Assembly (NCBI RefSeq): GCF_030373185.1 | Contig: NZ_JAUCZH010000008.1 | Span: 186,001-250,000 of the forward strand | Reading direction: 5' to 3' | Source of the DNA: Tabrizicola sp. | Lineage (GTDB): Bacteria > Pseudomonadota > Alphaproteobacteria > Rhodobacterales > Rhodobacteraceae | DNA: 64,000 nt | In this document: in pieces, positions 33,796 to 41,958 of the stretch | How the letters are laid out: each line of letters begins with the position of its first letter | Position numbering within the stretch: position 1 is the stretch's first letter | Notes under the pieces: model-generated | What the model saw: the letters and a program-made list of their open reading frames with translations, nothing else | Databases searched by the model: none | What the model was told of the DNA's origin: nothing | Position numbers and translations under genes: made by a program

Positions 33796-34209
33796 ATGCC
33801 GACCCCCTTCCATCTGGCCTATCACGTCACCGACCTCAACGAAGCGCGGGCTTTCTACGGCGCCGTGCTTGGCTGCCCCGAGGGGCGTTCGACCGAGACC
33901 TGGGTCGATTTCGATTTCTTCGGCCACCAGATCAGCCTGCATCTGGGCGAGCCGTTCAAGACAACGAACACCGGCAAGGTGGGAGGCCACATGGTCCCGA
34001 TGCCGCACCTGGGGCTGGTCCTTTTGCTTGAGGACTGGCGGAGGTTGGCGGACAGGTTGACGGCGGCGGGGGTGGACTTCGTCCTGCCGCCCTCGGTGCG
34101 GTTCAAGGGGGAGCCGGGCGAACAATGGACGATGTTCTTCCGCGACCCCTCCGGCAACCCGATCGAGGTCAAGGGGTTTCGGGACATGGAGGCGGTGTTT
34201 CGGGGGTGA
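33796..34209 (+). CDS. VOC family (glyoxalase/dioxygenase-like) protein
   Basis: A 138-residue single vicinal-oxygen-chelate protein. FHLAYHVTDLNEARAFYGAVLGC is the first beta-alpha-beta-beta-beta module with His9 or 10 as a metal ligand, and FFRDPSGNPIEVKGF supplies the second-module Glu. It resembles dioxygenase-type VOC proteins with one subunit carrying both modules. The substrate cannot be inferred. The ATG at 33796 has GAGGAG upstream. It is divergent from metY and followed by about 170 bases without an evident gene. Confidence 0.9.
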   Translation: MPTPFHLAYHVTDLNEARAFYGAVLGCPEGRSTETWVDFDFFGHQISLHLGEPFKTTNTGKVGGHMVPMPHLGLVLLLEDWRRLADRLTAAGVDFVLPPSVRFKGEPGEQWTMFFRDPSGNPIEVKGFRDMEAVFRG

Positions 34210-34378
34210 AGGGCAAAGGCTTGAGGCCCGAGCGGGGAGTTGGCCCGGGTTCCAGCAGACTGCGCGCGCCCTTCACCTTGGGCGGATGCGGGACGGCAGG
34301 TTTGCCCTTGGGGCCGGGCCAACGGGGAAGGCAGCATGACCCATGCCTTTCATCGCAAGGCTGGGCGTCGTTGCAGGT

Positions 34379-34831
34379 CTAAGCCCTGTCGTCCTTCGGG
34401 CTGCCCATCACCACGAAGGTCGTGATCGACCGGACCTGCGGCAGGACGCCCAGCACCTCGGTGTGCCAGTGCTTGTAGGCGGCAAGATCGGCGGCCTCCA
34501 CCCGCAGCAGGTATTCGACGGTGCCGGTGATGTTGTGACACTCCCGCACCTCTGGCGCGCGGGAAATGGCACGTTCAAACGCCTCTTGCGCGGTCTTGGT
34601 GTGGGTGCCAAGCCCGACCGTCACATAGGCGACAAAGCCCACGCCCATCCGCCCCGGATCAAGAACGGCGCGGTAGCCCCGGACCACGCCGCTGCGTTCC
34701 AGCGCCTGCACCCGGCGCAGGCAGGCCGAGGGCGAAAGCCCGACCCGGTCCGCAAGGGCAAGGTTGGACTGGCGACCATCACGGACAAGTTCGCGCAATA
34801 TCCGGTGGTCAATATCATCGAGTGCGGTCAT
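34379..34831 (-). CDS. Lrp/AsnC family transcriptional regulator
   Basis: A 150-residue feast/famine regulator: the winged HTH is LDDIDHRILRELVRDGRQSNLALADRVGLSPSACLRRVQALE in parts, followed by the RAM ligand-binding domain (YVTVGLGTHT..., ITGTVEYLLRVEAADL). It is divergent from a LysE exporter gene, the classic arrangement in which the regulator responds to an amino acid and turns on its exporter. The ATG at 34831 has no ribosome binding site and follows a possible -10 (TTATCC) by about 9 bases, so the message may be leaderless or nearly so. Confidence 0.92.
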   Translation of the reverse strand: MTALDDIDHRILRELVRDGRQSNLALADRVGLSPSACLRRVQALERSGVVRGYRAVLDPGRMGVGFVAYVTVGLGTHTKTAQEAFERAISRAPEVRECHNITGTVEYLLRVEAADLAAYKHWHTEVLGVLPQVRSITTFVVMGSPKDDRA

Positions 34832-34833
34832 TT

Positions 34834-34870
34834 GTTGCAAGGATAAGTCACAGGGTCACAGCTTTGCAAC
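34834..34870. promoter_or_regulatory. Inverted repeat between Lrp and LysE genes, candidate operator
   Basis: GTTGCAA (34834-34840) and TTGCAAC (34864-34870) are perfect inverted repeats with a 23-base spacer in the 73-base divergent gap. The right repeat could also serve as the -35 of the lrp-type gene (TTGCAA, 17 bases, TTATCC). Autoregulation by the Lrp protein is the simplest reading. Confidence 0.4.
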
Positions 34871-34904
34871 CATTCACCGCCATAAGCGAAGCAGAGTTGC
34901 GCGC

Positions 34905-35504
34905 ATGAGTTATGAAATCCTTCTCGCCCTTCTGGGCTTTGCCTTTGTCACCTCGGTCACGCCGGGGCCGAACAACATGATGCTCTTGGCCTCGGGGGTG
35001 AACTTTGGCCTCAAGCGGACGGTGCCGCATATGCTGGGGATCAGCCTTGGCCATGCGCTGATGGTGTTCCTGCTTGGCCTTGGGGTGGCGGGGACAATTC
35101 GCGCGTTGCCGCATGCCGGGACGATTCTGAAGGTACTGTCAGTGGCTTACATGCTGTGGCTGGCGTGGAAGATCGCCCATGCCGCCCCGCCAGGGGAAGG
35201 CAAAGCCGGGGGCAAGCCCTTCACCTTCCTGCAAGCGGCGGCGTTTCAATGGGTAAACCCCAAGGCATGGGCGATGGCGCTGGGCGCGGTCGCGGCCTAT
35301 GCACCCTCGGGGTCGGTGGGGGCCGTGGCGATGATCGCGGTGGTCTTTGCATCGGTCAACCTGCCATCCGTCACGCTTTGGGCGGCGGCGGGGCAGGGCA
35401 TCCGGGGCTGGCTGGAAGGGCCGGGGCGGCTGCAAGCGTTCAACTGGACGATGGCGGTGCTGTTGGTGCTGTCACTGTGGCCCGTGGTAACGATGGAGCT
35501 TTGA
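34905..35504 (+). CDS. LysE/RhtB family amino-acid exporter
   Basis: A 199-residue membrane protein with six hydrophobic segments. FAFVTSVTPGPNNMMLLASGVNFG is the LysE/RhtB signature with TPGPNN, and QWVNPKAWAMALGAV in helix 4-5 is the second conserved motif. It exports an amino acid, probably the ligand of the divergent Lrp regulator. The ATG at 34905 is chosen because the signature follows directly; the longer frame runs into the regulator region. Confidence 0.92.
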   Translation: MSYEILLALLGFAFVTSVTPGPNNMMLLASGVNFGLKRTVPHMLGISLGHALMVFLLGLGVAGTIRALPHAGTILKVLSVAYMLWLAWKIAHAAPPGEGKAGGKPFTFLQAAAFQWVNPKAWAMALGAVAAYAPSGSVGAVAMIAVVFASVNLPSVTLWAAAGQGIRGWLEGPGRLQAFNWTMAVLLVLSLWPVVTMEL

Positions 35505-35574
35505 CGGGCTGCGCTTTGGCGACGCGCGCGCCACCGGTTCAGCGGCCCGACAAGTCGACACGGTCGATGCCGGA

Positions 35575-36549
35575 TCAGCGCAGCCAGAAACCTTCGCGCT
35601 TCAGGGTGTTGCGGATCATCTGTTCCCGGTGGGGCAGGGCGGCCCGGTCAAACAGCGCCCGGGCCTTCCGGCCCTTGTTCTGGTAGACCAGCACCCGCAC
35701 CGCTTCCCAGTCGCGCAGCGTCGGGCGAATGGTCTTGTCCTTGGCCACCGCTTCCAGAACCGCCACGGCGTGATCGCTTTCCTTTGCGTAAAGCAGCGGC
35801 AGCGCCCGGTAGTGGCAAGTGGCGCTGCCATCCAGCGGCGCAAGCTCTGGCCCCGGGCGTCCTCCGCCGAACGAATGGATCACCAAGGGCAGGGTGATCT
35901 GGTCAAGCCATGGGAACAGCTCCTGACAGATCAGTTCGGCGGGCGGGGTGTCGCGGATGGCGGTGGCCCAGGTCAGAAACCGGCTGCCAAAGGCGCGGGG
36001 GCTTTCATGAAAGAACCAGCCGGCGTTGAAGTAAAGAAAGCGCTGCCAGTAGTCGTCGGGTTGTGTCAGATCAAGGCTGGCTGCGAAATCCAGACCAAAG
36101 CGGTCATGCAGCGCCTTCCATGTCTGGCTTGGGGTTGGCCCGTAAAGTTCAACCTTCGGCCAGGTATTTTCCCGCCGCATCGACGCTGAAGGCTTGGCAA
36201 AATCAAATGGCAGGGTCGAGACCGGGCCGGTGATCAACGTATCGGTGTCAAGGAACAGAAACGGCGCGTCGGGCAGGGCGGCAAGTGCCTCTATCTTGTT
36301 GCCATGGGGGTAGCTGGTCCCGAAGACCCGGTTTTCAAACGGCAGGATCACCGCGCCAAGGTCCGTCAGCAGCGCCTTTGTCCGATCAGACATCCTGGGA
36401 TCATCTTGCCACTTCGGGCCGGGCTGAGGTTCACCAATGTAAAGCGTGCCGGAAAACCCGGGGTCGGAATGGCGCAGCGAGGCGGCAAGCAGGATCGCCT
36501 CGTATTCAAGGCGTCCGCCCTGACCGATGGCAAGGATGTTGAAGCTCAT
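35575..36549 (-). CDS. Putative glycosyltransferase-like protein with DTDT motif
   Basis: A 324-residue protein beginning MSFNILAIGQGGRLEYEAILLAASLR and containing PFLFLDTDTLI at about 95-105, a DxD-type motif of GT-A glycosyltransferases that bind a nucleotide sugar through a metal ion. YFNAGWFFHE and IHSFGGGRPG follow at the usual places for acceptor and metal contacts. I cannot name the sugar or acceptor. Its ATG overlaps the stop of the DDAH gene by 4 bases, so they are co-translated, which is an unexplained pairing. The longer frame adds residues without support. Confidence 0.75.
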   Translation of the reverse strand: MSFNILAIGQGGRLEYEAILLAASLRHSDPGFSGTLYIGEPQPGPKWQDDPRMSDRTKALLTDLGAVILPFENRVFGTSYPHGNKIEALAALPDAPFLFLDTDTLITGPVSTLPFDFAKPSASMRRENTWPKVELYGPTPSQTWKALHDRFGLDFAASLDLTQPDDYWQRFLYFNAGWFFHESPRAFGSRFLTWATAIRDTPPAELICQELFPWLDQITLPLVIHSFGGGRPGPELAPLDGSATCHYRALPLLYAKESDHAVAVLEAVAKDKTIRPTLRDWEAVRVLVYQNKGRKARALFDRAALPHREQMIRNTLKREGFWLR

Positions 36550-37340
36550 GCGCGGGGGGTAAAGCGCAGCGACAGGCAGGACATGCCGCCGTCCAGCTTG
36601 GCACATTCGGAATTGCCGATCTCGCGCAGGGCAAAGCCTGCGGCAAGGATCGCGTCGCGGGTTTTCGGAAAGCCTGCGGGCATCAGGACCACGTCGTTGA
36701 AGCGGATGGTGTTGGCAGCGGCTTCTTCCCCTTCGGCCACAGGGATCACCCGGTAGCCGCCAAAACAGCCTGATGCGGACAGGCGGGTGGTCGAAAGAAT
36801 CGTATAGCTATCCAGCAGCGAACAATCGGTCTTGAAATGCAGCACCCCGGGTGGGGTGTGGACTTCGCGCACCGAATGGCCCCAGGGGGCGACAAGCCGG
36901 GTCAGTTCGGCAATCCCGGCGGCATTGGTGCGGGCCGAGCGGCCGACAAGGATTTCGCGTTCCGTGACCAGAATGTCGCCGCCTTCGATAAAGCTGTCAG
37001 CACCACTGATTTCCACGACCTGCCCGTAAAGCGCCCGCAGGTGCGGGGCCATCTCGGCCGCCTCGCCCAGACGCGACGGCGCGCCGGGGCGCATGATGAC
37101 CGCGCCCTCGGGCAGGCACAGGGCAGTATCTTCCACAAAGACCGAATCCGGAAAAGCCTCCAGCGCCGGGAGTTCGATCACCGTCGCCCCGGTTTCGCGC
37201 AAGGTGGCGATATAGGCGGCGTGATGATCCAGCATCAGCGACAGATCCGGCGTGCCGATATCCACCGCGCGCAAGCCCGCAGTGATCGATGCCGCCGGAC
37301 GGCGGGTGATGGCATGGGAGAAATGGGTCGAAAAGGACAT
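36546..37340 (-). CDS. Dimethylarginine dimethylaminohydrolase (DDAH)-type amidinohydrolase
   Basis: A 264-residue guanidino-group hydrolase of the pentein fold. Signature parts are FPDSVFVEDTALCL (substrate-binding Asp/Glu), FIEGGDIL with Glu119, HFKTDCSLLD with catalytic His168, and KLDGGMSCLSLRF with nucleophile Cys255. DDAH enzymes cleave methylated arginine into citrulline and methylamines; some relatives act on arginine-like substrates. The ATG at 37340 (MSFSTHFSHAI) is chosen since the longer frame runs across intergenic DNA toward tRNA-Tyr. It is the first gene of a pair with the glycosyltransferase-like gene. Confidence 0.92.
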   Translation of the reverse strand: MSFSTHFSHAITRRPAASITAGLRAVDIGTPDLSLMLDHHAAYIATLRETGATVIELPALEAFPDSVFVEDTALCLPEGAVIMRPGAPSRLGEAAEMAPHLRALYGQVVEISGADSFIEGGDILVTEREILVGRSARTNAAGIAELTRLVAPWGHSVREVHTPPGVLHFKTDCSLLDSYTILSTTRLSASGCFGGYRVIPVAEGEEAAANTIRFNDVVLMPAGFPKTRDAILAAGFALREIGNSECAKLDGGMSCLSLRFTPRA

Positions 37341-37489
37341 GTGCGGCCCCGCAATTTTGGCCACTGTGTCGCACCACACCAAAACTTGTGCAAGACCCGC
37401 GCGGGAGCGTTGGGTGGGGTCAGCAGCCCCATGCCGAATGCAAGGATTGTGTGTGGGCCTATGCCCCGGCGATGTCACCATGCAAAACA

Positions 37490-37573
37490 TGGTGGGCGAC
37501 CCTGGAATCGAACCAGGCGTGGGTCGCCCCGGGGGAGTTACAGTCCCCTGCCGCACCTTGCAGCTCGTCGCCC
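37490..37573 (-). tRNA. tRNA-Tyr (GTA)
   Basis: On the minus strand a complete class II tRNA folds: acceptor GGGCGAC pairs with GTCGCCC, anticodon stem GGGGA/TCCCC carries loop CTGTAAC with anticodon GTA, a long variable arm (GGGGCGACCC region) follows, and the T arm is CCTGG-TTCGATT-CCAGG. Discriminator A and an encoded CCA end the gene. Confidence 0.97.
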
Positions 37574-37583
37574 GCCGGGGGTG

Positions 37584-37612
37584 GGTCTACTCAAGGGGGC
37601 GGGGGGCGTCAA
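37584..37612 (-). promoter_or_regulatory. Promoter of tRNA-Tyr
   Basis: TTGACG (37607-37612), 17-base spacer, TAGACC (37584-37589) on the minus strand, about 10 bases before the tRNA 5' end. Confidence 0.65.
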
Positions 37613-37693
37613 GGGTCATTGGGTGACGTTTTCGGCTTGCATCGCCGGGCGGTCCTGCCACAGAGTCCGGGCCGGAATTCTGGGGGTAGGCCA

Positions 37694-38482
37694 ATGAAGA
37701 CGGGTGTGAAAAAGCCTGCCTGGGTGGTGGACAAGGAACGCGGCCACAAGCGGGAGGCGCGCGAGACGTTGTGGCTCTTCGGCCTCCATGCGGTGCGCGA
37801 CGCGCTGGAGAACCCCAAGCGCGAAAAGCTGCGGCTGGTCCTGACGAAAAATGCGCTCGACAAGCTGGAGATGGCGGTTGCCGCCTCGGGGATGGAGCCG
37901 GAAATCGTTGATCCGCGCCGGTTTGACGTGCCGATCGACGAAGGCTCGGTCCATCAGGGGGCAGCGCTGGAAGTACGCAGCCTTGACTGGGGACGGTTGG
38001 AAGATGTCTGCATCTCGGGCGAGGGGCTGCCGCTGGTGGTGCTCTTGGACCGGGTGACCGACCCGCATAACGTGGGCGCGATCCTGCGGTCGGCCGAGGT
38101 GTTCGGCGCGCGGGCCGTGATTGCGCCCCGCCACCATTCGGCCCCCGAAACCGGCGCGCTGGCCAAGACGGCAAGCGGTGCCTTGGAGCGCCAGCCCTAT
38201 CTGAAGGTCACAAACCTTGCCGAAGCGATGGAAGCCCTGAAAGACATGGGGTTCACGCTGATCGGTCTGGACGGTGAGGCCGAAGTCACGCTGGAGACGG
38301 CGGTGGCCGGTGCGGGCGGGCGGGCGATCGGGCTTGTGCTGGGGGCCGAAGGGCCGGGGTTGCGGGAAAAGACCCGCGAAACCTGTGACGTGCTGGCGCG
38401 TATCCCGTTTGCGGGCGGCTTTGGCAGCCTGAACGTGTCGAACGCGGCGGCGGTGTCGCTTTATGCGGCGACGCGCAAGTGA
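37694..38482 (+). CDS. rlmB: 23S rRNA (guanosine-2'-O-)-methyltransferase RlmB-type (SpoU family)
   Basis: SpoU-family RlmB methylates the 2'-O of G2251 in 23S rRNA. The 262-residue protein has an N-terminal L30-like substrate-binding domain (LWLFGLHAVRDALENPKREKL) and the knotted SPOUT domain with motif 1 VVLLDRVTDPHNVGAILRSAEVFGA, motif 2 IGLVLGAEGPGL and motif 3 PFAGGFGSLNVSNAAAVSLY. The ATG at 37694 is chosen because the longer frame passes through the tRNA-Tyr gene. A terminator lies about 110 bases past the stop. Other TrmH-type targets remain possible. Confidence 0.93.
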   Translation: MKTGVKKPAWVVDKERGHKREARETLWLFGLHAVRDALENPKREKLRLVLTKNALDKLEMAVAASGMEPEIVDPRRFDVPIDEGSVHQGAALEVRSLDWGRLEDVCISGEGLPLVVLLDRVTDPHNVGAILRSAEVFGARAVIAPRHHSAPETGALAKTASGALERQPYLKVTNLAEAMEALKDMGFTLIGLDGEAEVTLETAVAGAGGRAIGLVLGAEGPGLREKTRETCDVLARIPFAGGFGSLNVSNAAAVSLYAATRK

Positions 38483-38591
38483 TCACGAATCCGCGAAAGG
38501 TCTTTTATGGGGCGCTGGCGTTCCTAAATGACACTGTGGAGGCACGGGCCGGAACCCCGTCCTTGACTTCACTGTCCCTCGTTCCGCACTT

Positions 38592-38626
38592 GGCGCCCCG
38601 GGTATCCCCTGCGGGCGCCTTTTTCT
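38592..38626 (+). terminator. Rho-independent terminator
   Basis: GGCGCCC (38592-38598) pairs with GGGCGCC (38613-38619), loop of 14 bases, then TTTTTCTTG. It ends either the rlmB transcript or a short RNA from the 38483-38590 region, which also has a hairpin ACGGG/CCCGT at 38544-38560. Confidence 0.8.
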
Positions 38627-38657
38627 TGTGCGGGCGCATTTTTCTTTGGGTGATGCG

Positions 38658-39065
38658 ATGCCAACCGATGCTGAAATCCGCGAGATCCTGACTTCGGTGA
38701 AGACCATCGCGCTTGTTGGCTGGTCACCCAAGGCTGACCGGCCAAGTCACCGGGTTGCCGCCTATCTGGCCGGGCGGGGCTATCGGGTCATTCCGGTCAA
38801 CCCCGGTCAGGCCGGACAGATGGCGCTTGGCGAAGCGGTGCGCTCCACCCTGGCAGAGGTCGGGCCGGTCGACATGGTCGATATCTTCCGCCGCAGCGAA
38901 GAAGCCGGCGCTGTGGTCGACGCAGCGATAGCGGCGGGTGCCAAGGTGGTCTGGATGCAGTTGGGCGTCATCGACGAAGCCGCAGCCGCGCGCGCGCGGG
39001 CGGCGGGGCTGCAAGTGGTTATGGACCGTTGCCCGGCAATCGAGATTCCACGGCTGGGGCTTTGA
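38658..39065 (+). CDS. CoA-binding domain protein (YccU-like)
   Basis: A 135-residue Rossmann-fold protein of the YccU type: TIALVGWSPKADRPSHRVAAYL, the nucleotide loop, GYRVIPVNPGQAG, VDMVDIFRRSEEA and the closing MDRCPAIEIPRL. Members bind CoA; no reaction is known. The ATG at 38658 fits the family N-terminus. It converges with hisE, and the gap of 60 bases holds two tandem perfect palindromes that probably end both transcripts. Confidence 0.9.
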   Translation: MPTDAEIREILTSVKTIALVGWSPKADRPSHRVAAYLAGRGYRVIPVNPGQAGQMALGEAVRSTLAEVGPVDMVDIFRRSEEAGAVVDAAIAAGAKVVWMQLGVIDEAAAARARAAGLQVVMDRCPAIEIPRLGL

Positions 39066-39068
39066 GCG

Positions 39069-39114
39069 GCAAAGTCCTTCGAAGGACTTTGCAAATCTTT
39101 TCGAAAAGATTTGC
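39069..39114. terminator. Two tandem perfect 24-bp palindromes, likely bidirectional terminator
   Basis: Bases 39069-39092 and 39091-39114 are each perfect palindromes centred on TTCGAA; they share the bases GC at 39091-39092. Stems begin GCAAAGTCC and GCAAATCTTTT. They lie between the converging CoA-binding gene and hisE. Confidence 0.75.
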
Positions 39115-39125
39115 GGCCAGCGCCG

Positions 39126-39431
39126 TCAGCGTTGCGCCTTTTCCGTCAACCCCGAGGTGCCATCGCGCCGGTCAAGCTCGGCCACAACCTCGGCCAGCGT
39201 GACATCGCGAGAGGCAAGCATGACCAGCAGGTGATAAAGTACGTCCGCCGCCTCAGAGGTCAGCCTTGCGCGGTCACCCTTCACCGCCTCGATGATTGCC
39301 TCTATCGCCTCTTCACCAAATTTTTCGGCGCATTTTTCCGGCCCCTTGGCCAACAGCTTCGCGGTCCACGAGGTTTCCGGGTCAGCACCCTTGCGGGCGG
39401 CGATGGTGGCGGCAAGTCTTTCCAGTGTCAT
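39126..39431 (-). CDS. hisE: Phosphoribosyl-ATP pyrophosphatase
   Basis: HisE removes pyrophosphate from phosphoribosyl-ATP, the second step of histidine synthesis. The 101-residue protein is a single MazG-like domain: LERLAATIAARKG, GPEKCAEKFGEEAIEAIIEAVKGD with the EExxE metal site, and LTSEAADVLYHLLVMLA with the second acidic pair. The ATG at 39431 follows hisF by 7 bases; the longer frame would overlap hisF in another frame. It is the last gene of the his cluster here. hisI is not adjacent. Confidence 0.95.
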   Translation of the reverse strand: MTLERLAATIAARKGADPETSWTAKLLAKGPEKCAEKFGEEAIEAIIEAVKGDRARLTSEAADVLYHLLVMLASRDVTLAEVVAELDRRDGTSGLTEKAQR

Positions 39432-39438
39432 GACAGCC

Positions 39439-40200
39439 TCACGACAAGCGAACGGGGATGCCAGCTGCGGCCATGTGTGCCTTGGCCTGACCGATGGTAT
39501 AGGTGCCGAAATGAAAGATCGAGGCAGCAAGGACGGCGCTGGCATGGCCTTCGGTGATGCCTTCGACCAGATGGTCAAGCGTGCCGACCCCGCCCGAGGC
39601 GATGACGGGGATATCCACCGCATCGGCAATCGCGCGGGTCAGGGGGATGTTGAAGCCCTGTTTCGTGCCGTCCCGGTCCATGCTGGTCAGAAGTATCTCG
39701 CCCGCGCCCTTGGCGGCCACGCTTCGTGCGAAGTCGACCGCGTCGATCCCGGTGGCCCGCCGCCCGCCGTGGGTGAAGATTTCCCAGCGGCCCGGGGCAA
39801 CCGTCTTGGCGTCGATGGCGACCACGATGCACTGACTGCCGAAACGGTCAGCCGCCTCGGCCACCACATCGGGGCGGGCCACGGCGGCAGAGTTGAAAGA
39901 CACCTTGTCGGCCCCGGCCAGCAGAAGTTTGCGCACATCTTCTGGCGTGCGGACCCCGCCGCCAACTGTCAGCGGCATGAAGCATTGTTCTGCGGTGCGG
40001 GTGACAAGATCAAACATGGTGGCGCGGTTGTCTTCGGTCGCCATGATGTCAAGAAAGCAAAGCTCGTCCGCCCCCGCGGCGTCATAGGCCTTTGCGGCCT
40101 CAACCGGGTCGCCCGCGTCGATCAGGCCGACGAAGTTCACGCCCTTGACCACGCGGCCATCGGCCACGTCTAGGCAGGGGATGATGCGGGTCTTCAGCAT
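39439..40200 (-). CDS. hisF: Imidazole glycerol phosphate synthase, cyclase subunit
   Basis: HisF uses ammonia from HisH to make imidazole glycerol phosphate and AICAR. The 253-residue TIM barrel has [19 protein letters not shown] with catalytic Asp11, [32 protein letters not shown] with the second catalytic Asp, DGTKQGFN and VIASGGVGT phosphate loops. It is separated from hisA by a 104-base gap that contains dispersed element copy D. The set hisH, hisA, hisF and hisE in one direction makes a complete block of the middle pathway steps. Confidence 0.97.
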   Translation of the reverse strand: MLKTRIIPCLDVADGRVVKGVNFVGLIDAGDPVEAAKAYDAAGADELCFLDIMATEDNRATMFDLVTRTAEQCFMPLTVGGGVRTPEDVRKLLLAGADKVSFNSAAVARPDVVAEAADRFGSQCIVVAIDAKTVAPGRWEIFTHGGRRATGIDAVDFARSVAAKGAGEILLTSMDRDGTKQGFNIPLTRAIADAVDIPVIASGGVGTLDHLVEGITEGHASAVLAASIFHFGTYTIGQAKAHMAAAGIPVRLS

Positions 40201-40235
40201 GGTTCTACCCTAGCGCGCGGGTGGGATCGGCGAAA

Positions 40236-40302
40236 GGGGGGCCAGCCCCCAAAGCTGCGTGCCGCAGCTTTTCCCCCCTGGGATATTTGGAGAAGGGAAA
40301 GC
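40236..40302 (+). repeat. Dispersed intergenic element, copy D (two hairpins), inside his operon
   Basis: A G-run/C-run hairpin at 40236-40250, then AAAGCTGCG/CGCAGCTTT at 40251-40271 (perfect, 9 bp), a CCCCCC run and TGGGATATTTGGAGAAGG. The element reads on the plus strand, opposite to the his genes, and fills the hisA-hisF gap. Confidence 0.75.
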
Positions 40303-40304
40303 GT

Positions 40305-41024
40305 TCAGGGTTTCAGTGCCTGCATGGCCGATGCAAGATCAATCGCCCCGTCATAAAGCGCGCGCCCCGAGATTGCCCCGGCGATCACGCCGGTGTCGCG
40401 CAGCGCAATCAGGTCTTCCATCCGGGAGACGCCCCCGCTTGCGATGACCGGGATGGACACCGCGCGAGCCAGTGCTTCGGTCGCCTCGATGTTCGGGCCT
40501 TGCATCGCGCCGTCGCGGTCAATGTCGGTGTAGATGATGGCGGCAACACCTGCGTCTTCGAATGAGCGGGCAAGGTCTGTGGCCATGATGTCGGTTTCGG
40601 TGGCCCAGCCCTTGGTGGCGACGCGGCCCTTGCGGGCGTCGATGCCGACAGCGACCTTGCCCGGGAAGGTCTTGGCAGCCTCGCGCACCAGCGCCGGGTT
40701 TTCCACCGCCACGGTGCCAAGGATCACCCGGGCAAGGCCCTTTTCCAGCCATGCGGCGATGGTGGCCATGTCGCGGATGCCGCCGCCAAGCTGGCACGGC
40801 ACGGTGACGCGGGCCAGGATGGCGTCAACCGCCGCGCCATTCACCGGTTGGCCGGCAAAGGCGCCGTTGAGGTCCACCAGATGCAGCCATTCGCAGCCCG
40901 CCGCCTGAAACTTGGCCGCCTGCGCCGCCGGGTCATCACCGAAGACGGTGGCAGCCTCCATCTCGCCGCGCAGCAGGCGCACGCATTGGCCGTCTTTCAG
41001 GTCGATCGCGGGATAAAGGATCAT
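40305..41024 (-). CDS. hisA: Phosphoribosylformimino-5-aminoimidazole carboxamide ribotide isomerase
   Basis: HisA is a TIM-barrel isomerase acting just before HisFH. The 239-residue protein begins [21 protein letters not shown] with catalytic Asp8, and has [40 protein letters not shown] with the second catalytic Asp, and VIASGGVSR. The ATG at 41024 is the family start. The 292-base gap upstream to hisH is unusually large for this operon and contains a small plus-strand ORF with a good ribosome binding site. Confidence 0.97.
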   Translation of the reverse strand: MILYPAIDLKDGQCVRLLRGEMEAATVFGDDPAAQAAKFQAAGCEWLHLVDLNGAFAGQPVNGAAVDAILARVTVPCQLGGGIRDMATIAAWLEKGLARVILGTVAVENPALVREAAKTFPGKVAVGIDARKGRVATKGWATETDIMATDLARSFEDAGVAAIIYTDIDRDGAMQGPNIEATEALARAVSIPVIASGGVSRMEDLIALRDTGVIAGAISGRALYDGAIDLASAMQALKP

Positions 41025-41169
41025 CGGCGGCCCCCTTGCTTTGGTTCGCCGGGTCTTTGGCATGGGGCGCGGCGAAAGAAAAGGTCCGCGACGCGACCCG
41101 AGGTCACGCGGTATCGCTGGTCTGCGTGGCGCAAGGGATGGGCCACAATTTCCGGAGCAGGAGATCCAT

Positions 41170-41286
41170 ATGGACCTGTCTGATCGCCGCAGTCCTTGCT
41201 GCCCGCTCGAAAGCATCTGGCAGACTCGCGACTGCGGCACATGGAAGTGGGTGAAGCAGGGCTTGGCGGGCTGGATTGTTCGATAA
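41170..41286 (+). CDS. Possible 38-residue small protein, antisense in the his operon gap
   Basis: An ORF of 38 codons beginning [20 protein letters not shown] has AGGAG at 41159-41163, six bases before the ATG, an ideal spacing. It contains three Cys and three Trp residues. The frame is open further upstream (to 41041), so the good ribosome binding site may be chance. It would be transcribed against hisA and hisH. No family is recognised. Confidence 0.25.
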   Translation: MDLSDRRSPCCPLESIWQTRDCGTWKWVKQGLAGWIVR

Positions 41287-41316
41287 GGTCAAATAGAGGG
41301 CCGCGCGATTGCGAAT

Positions 41317-41958
41317 TTACGGCTTCCATTGCAGGAAATTTGCAATCAGCCGCAGCCCGGCCGCCTGCGATTTTTCCGGGTGGAACTGGGTGCCTATGAT
41401 GTTGTCGCGCCCGACGATGGCAGTGATCTCGCCGCCGTAGTCGCACCAGGCCAGACGCTGCGACGGGTCCGCGACGCGGAAATGGTAAGAGTGGACGAAA
41501 TAGGCGTGATCGCCGGTCTTCAGCCCGGCAAGCACCGGGTGGGGGCGCTCGATCACCAGATCGTTCCAACCCATATGCGGCACCTTCATGCCGGGCGTGG
41601 CGGGGGTGATGCGTTCGACATCGCCCGCGATCCAGCCGAACCCTTCGGTCAGCCGGTATTCATGGCCACGGCTGGCAAGCATCTGCATGCCGACGCAGAT
41701 GCCCAGAAAGGGGCGGCCCTTGCGCAGGACTGCATCCTCGATCGCCTCGAACAGCCCGCCATAGCTGCCAAGGGCGGCGCGGCAGGCCGGAAAGGCCCCG
41801 TCGCCGGGCAAGACGATGCGGTCAGCGCGGGCCACGTCTTCGGGGCGCGAGGTGACAAGAATATTGCCGCCCTCGCCCTCGGACGCCATGCGCTGAAAGG
41901 CCTTCTCGGCGGAATGGAGGTTGCCGCTGTCGTAATCGACCAGAACCGTCAGGCTCAC
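41317..41958 (-). CDS. hisH: Imidazole glycerol phosphate synthase, glutamine amidotransferase subunit
   Basis: HisH hydrolyses glutamine and channels ammonia to HisF. The 213-residue class I glutamine amidotransferase has [40 protein letters not shown] with nucleophile Cys in GICVGMQ, and [15 protein letters not shown] with His and Glu of the triad. It overlaps hisB by 4 bases. The downstream gap of 292 bases before hisA is discussed with the small ORF. Confidence 0.97.
   Translation of the reverse strand: MSLTVLVDYDSGNLHSAEKAFQRMASEGEGGNILVTSRPEDVARADRIVLPGDGAFPACRAALGSYGGLFEAIEDAVLRKGRPFLGICVGMQMLASRGHEYRLTEGFGWIAGDVERITPATPGMKVPHMGWNDLVIERPHPVLAGLKTGDHAYFVHSYHFRVADPSQRLAWCDYGGEITAIVGRDNIIGTQFHPEKSQAAGLRLIANFLQWKP

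Noticed and set aside
37388..37693. N-terminal extension of rlmB
   Set aside because: The frame is open, but it runs through the tRNA-Tyr gene and its promoter; the family start is at 37694.
41021..41569. 182-codon minus-strand ORF across the hisH-hisA gap
   Set aside because: Most of it overlaps hisH in another frame and the gap portion has low-complexity composition without a family match.
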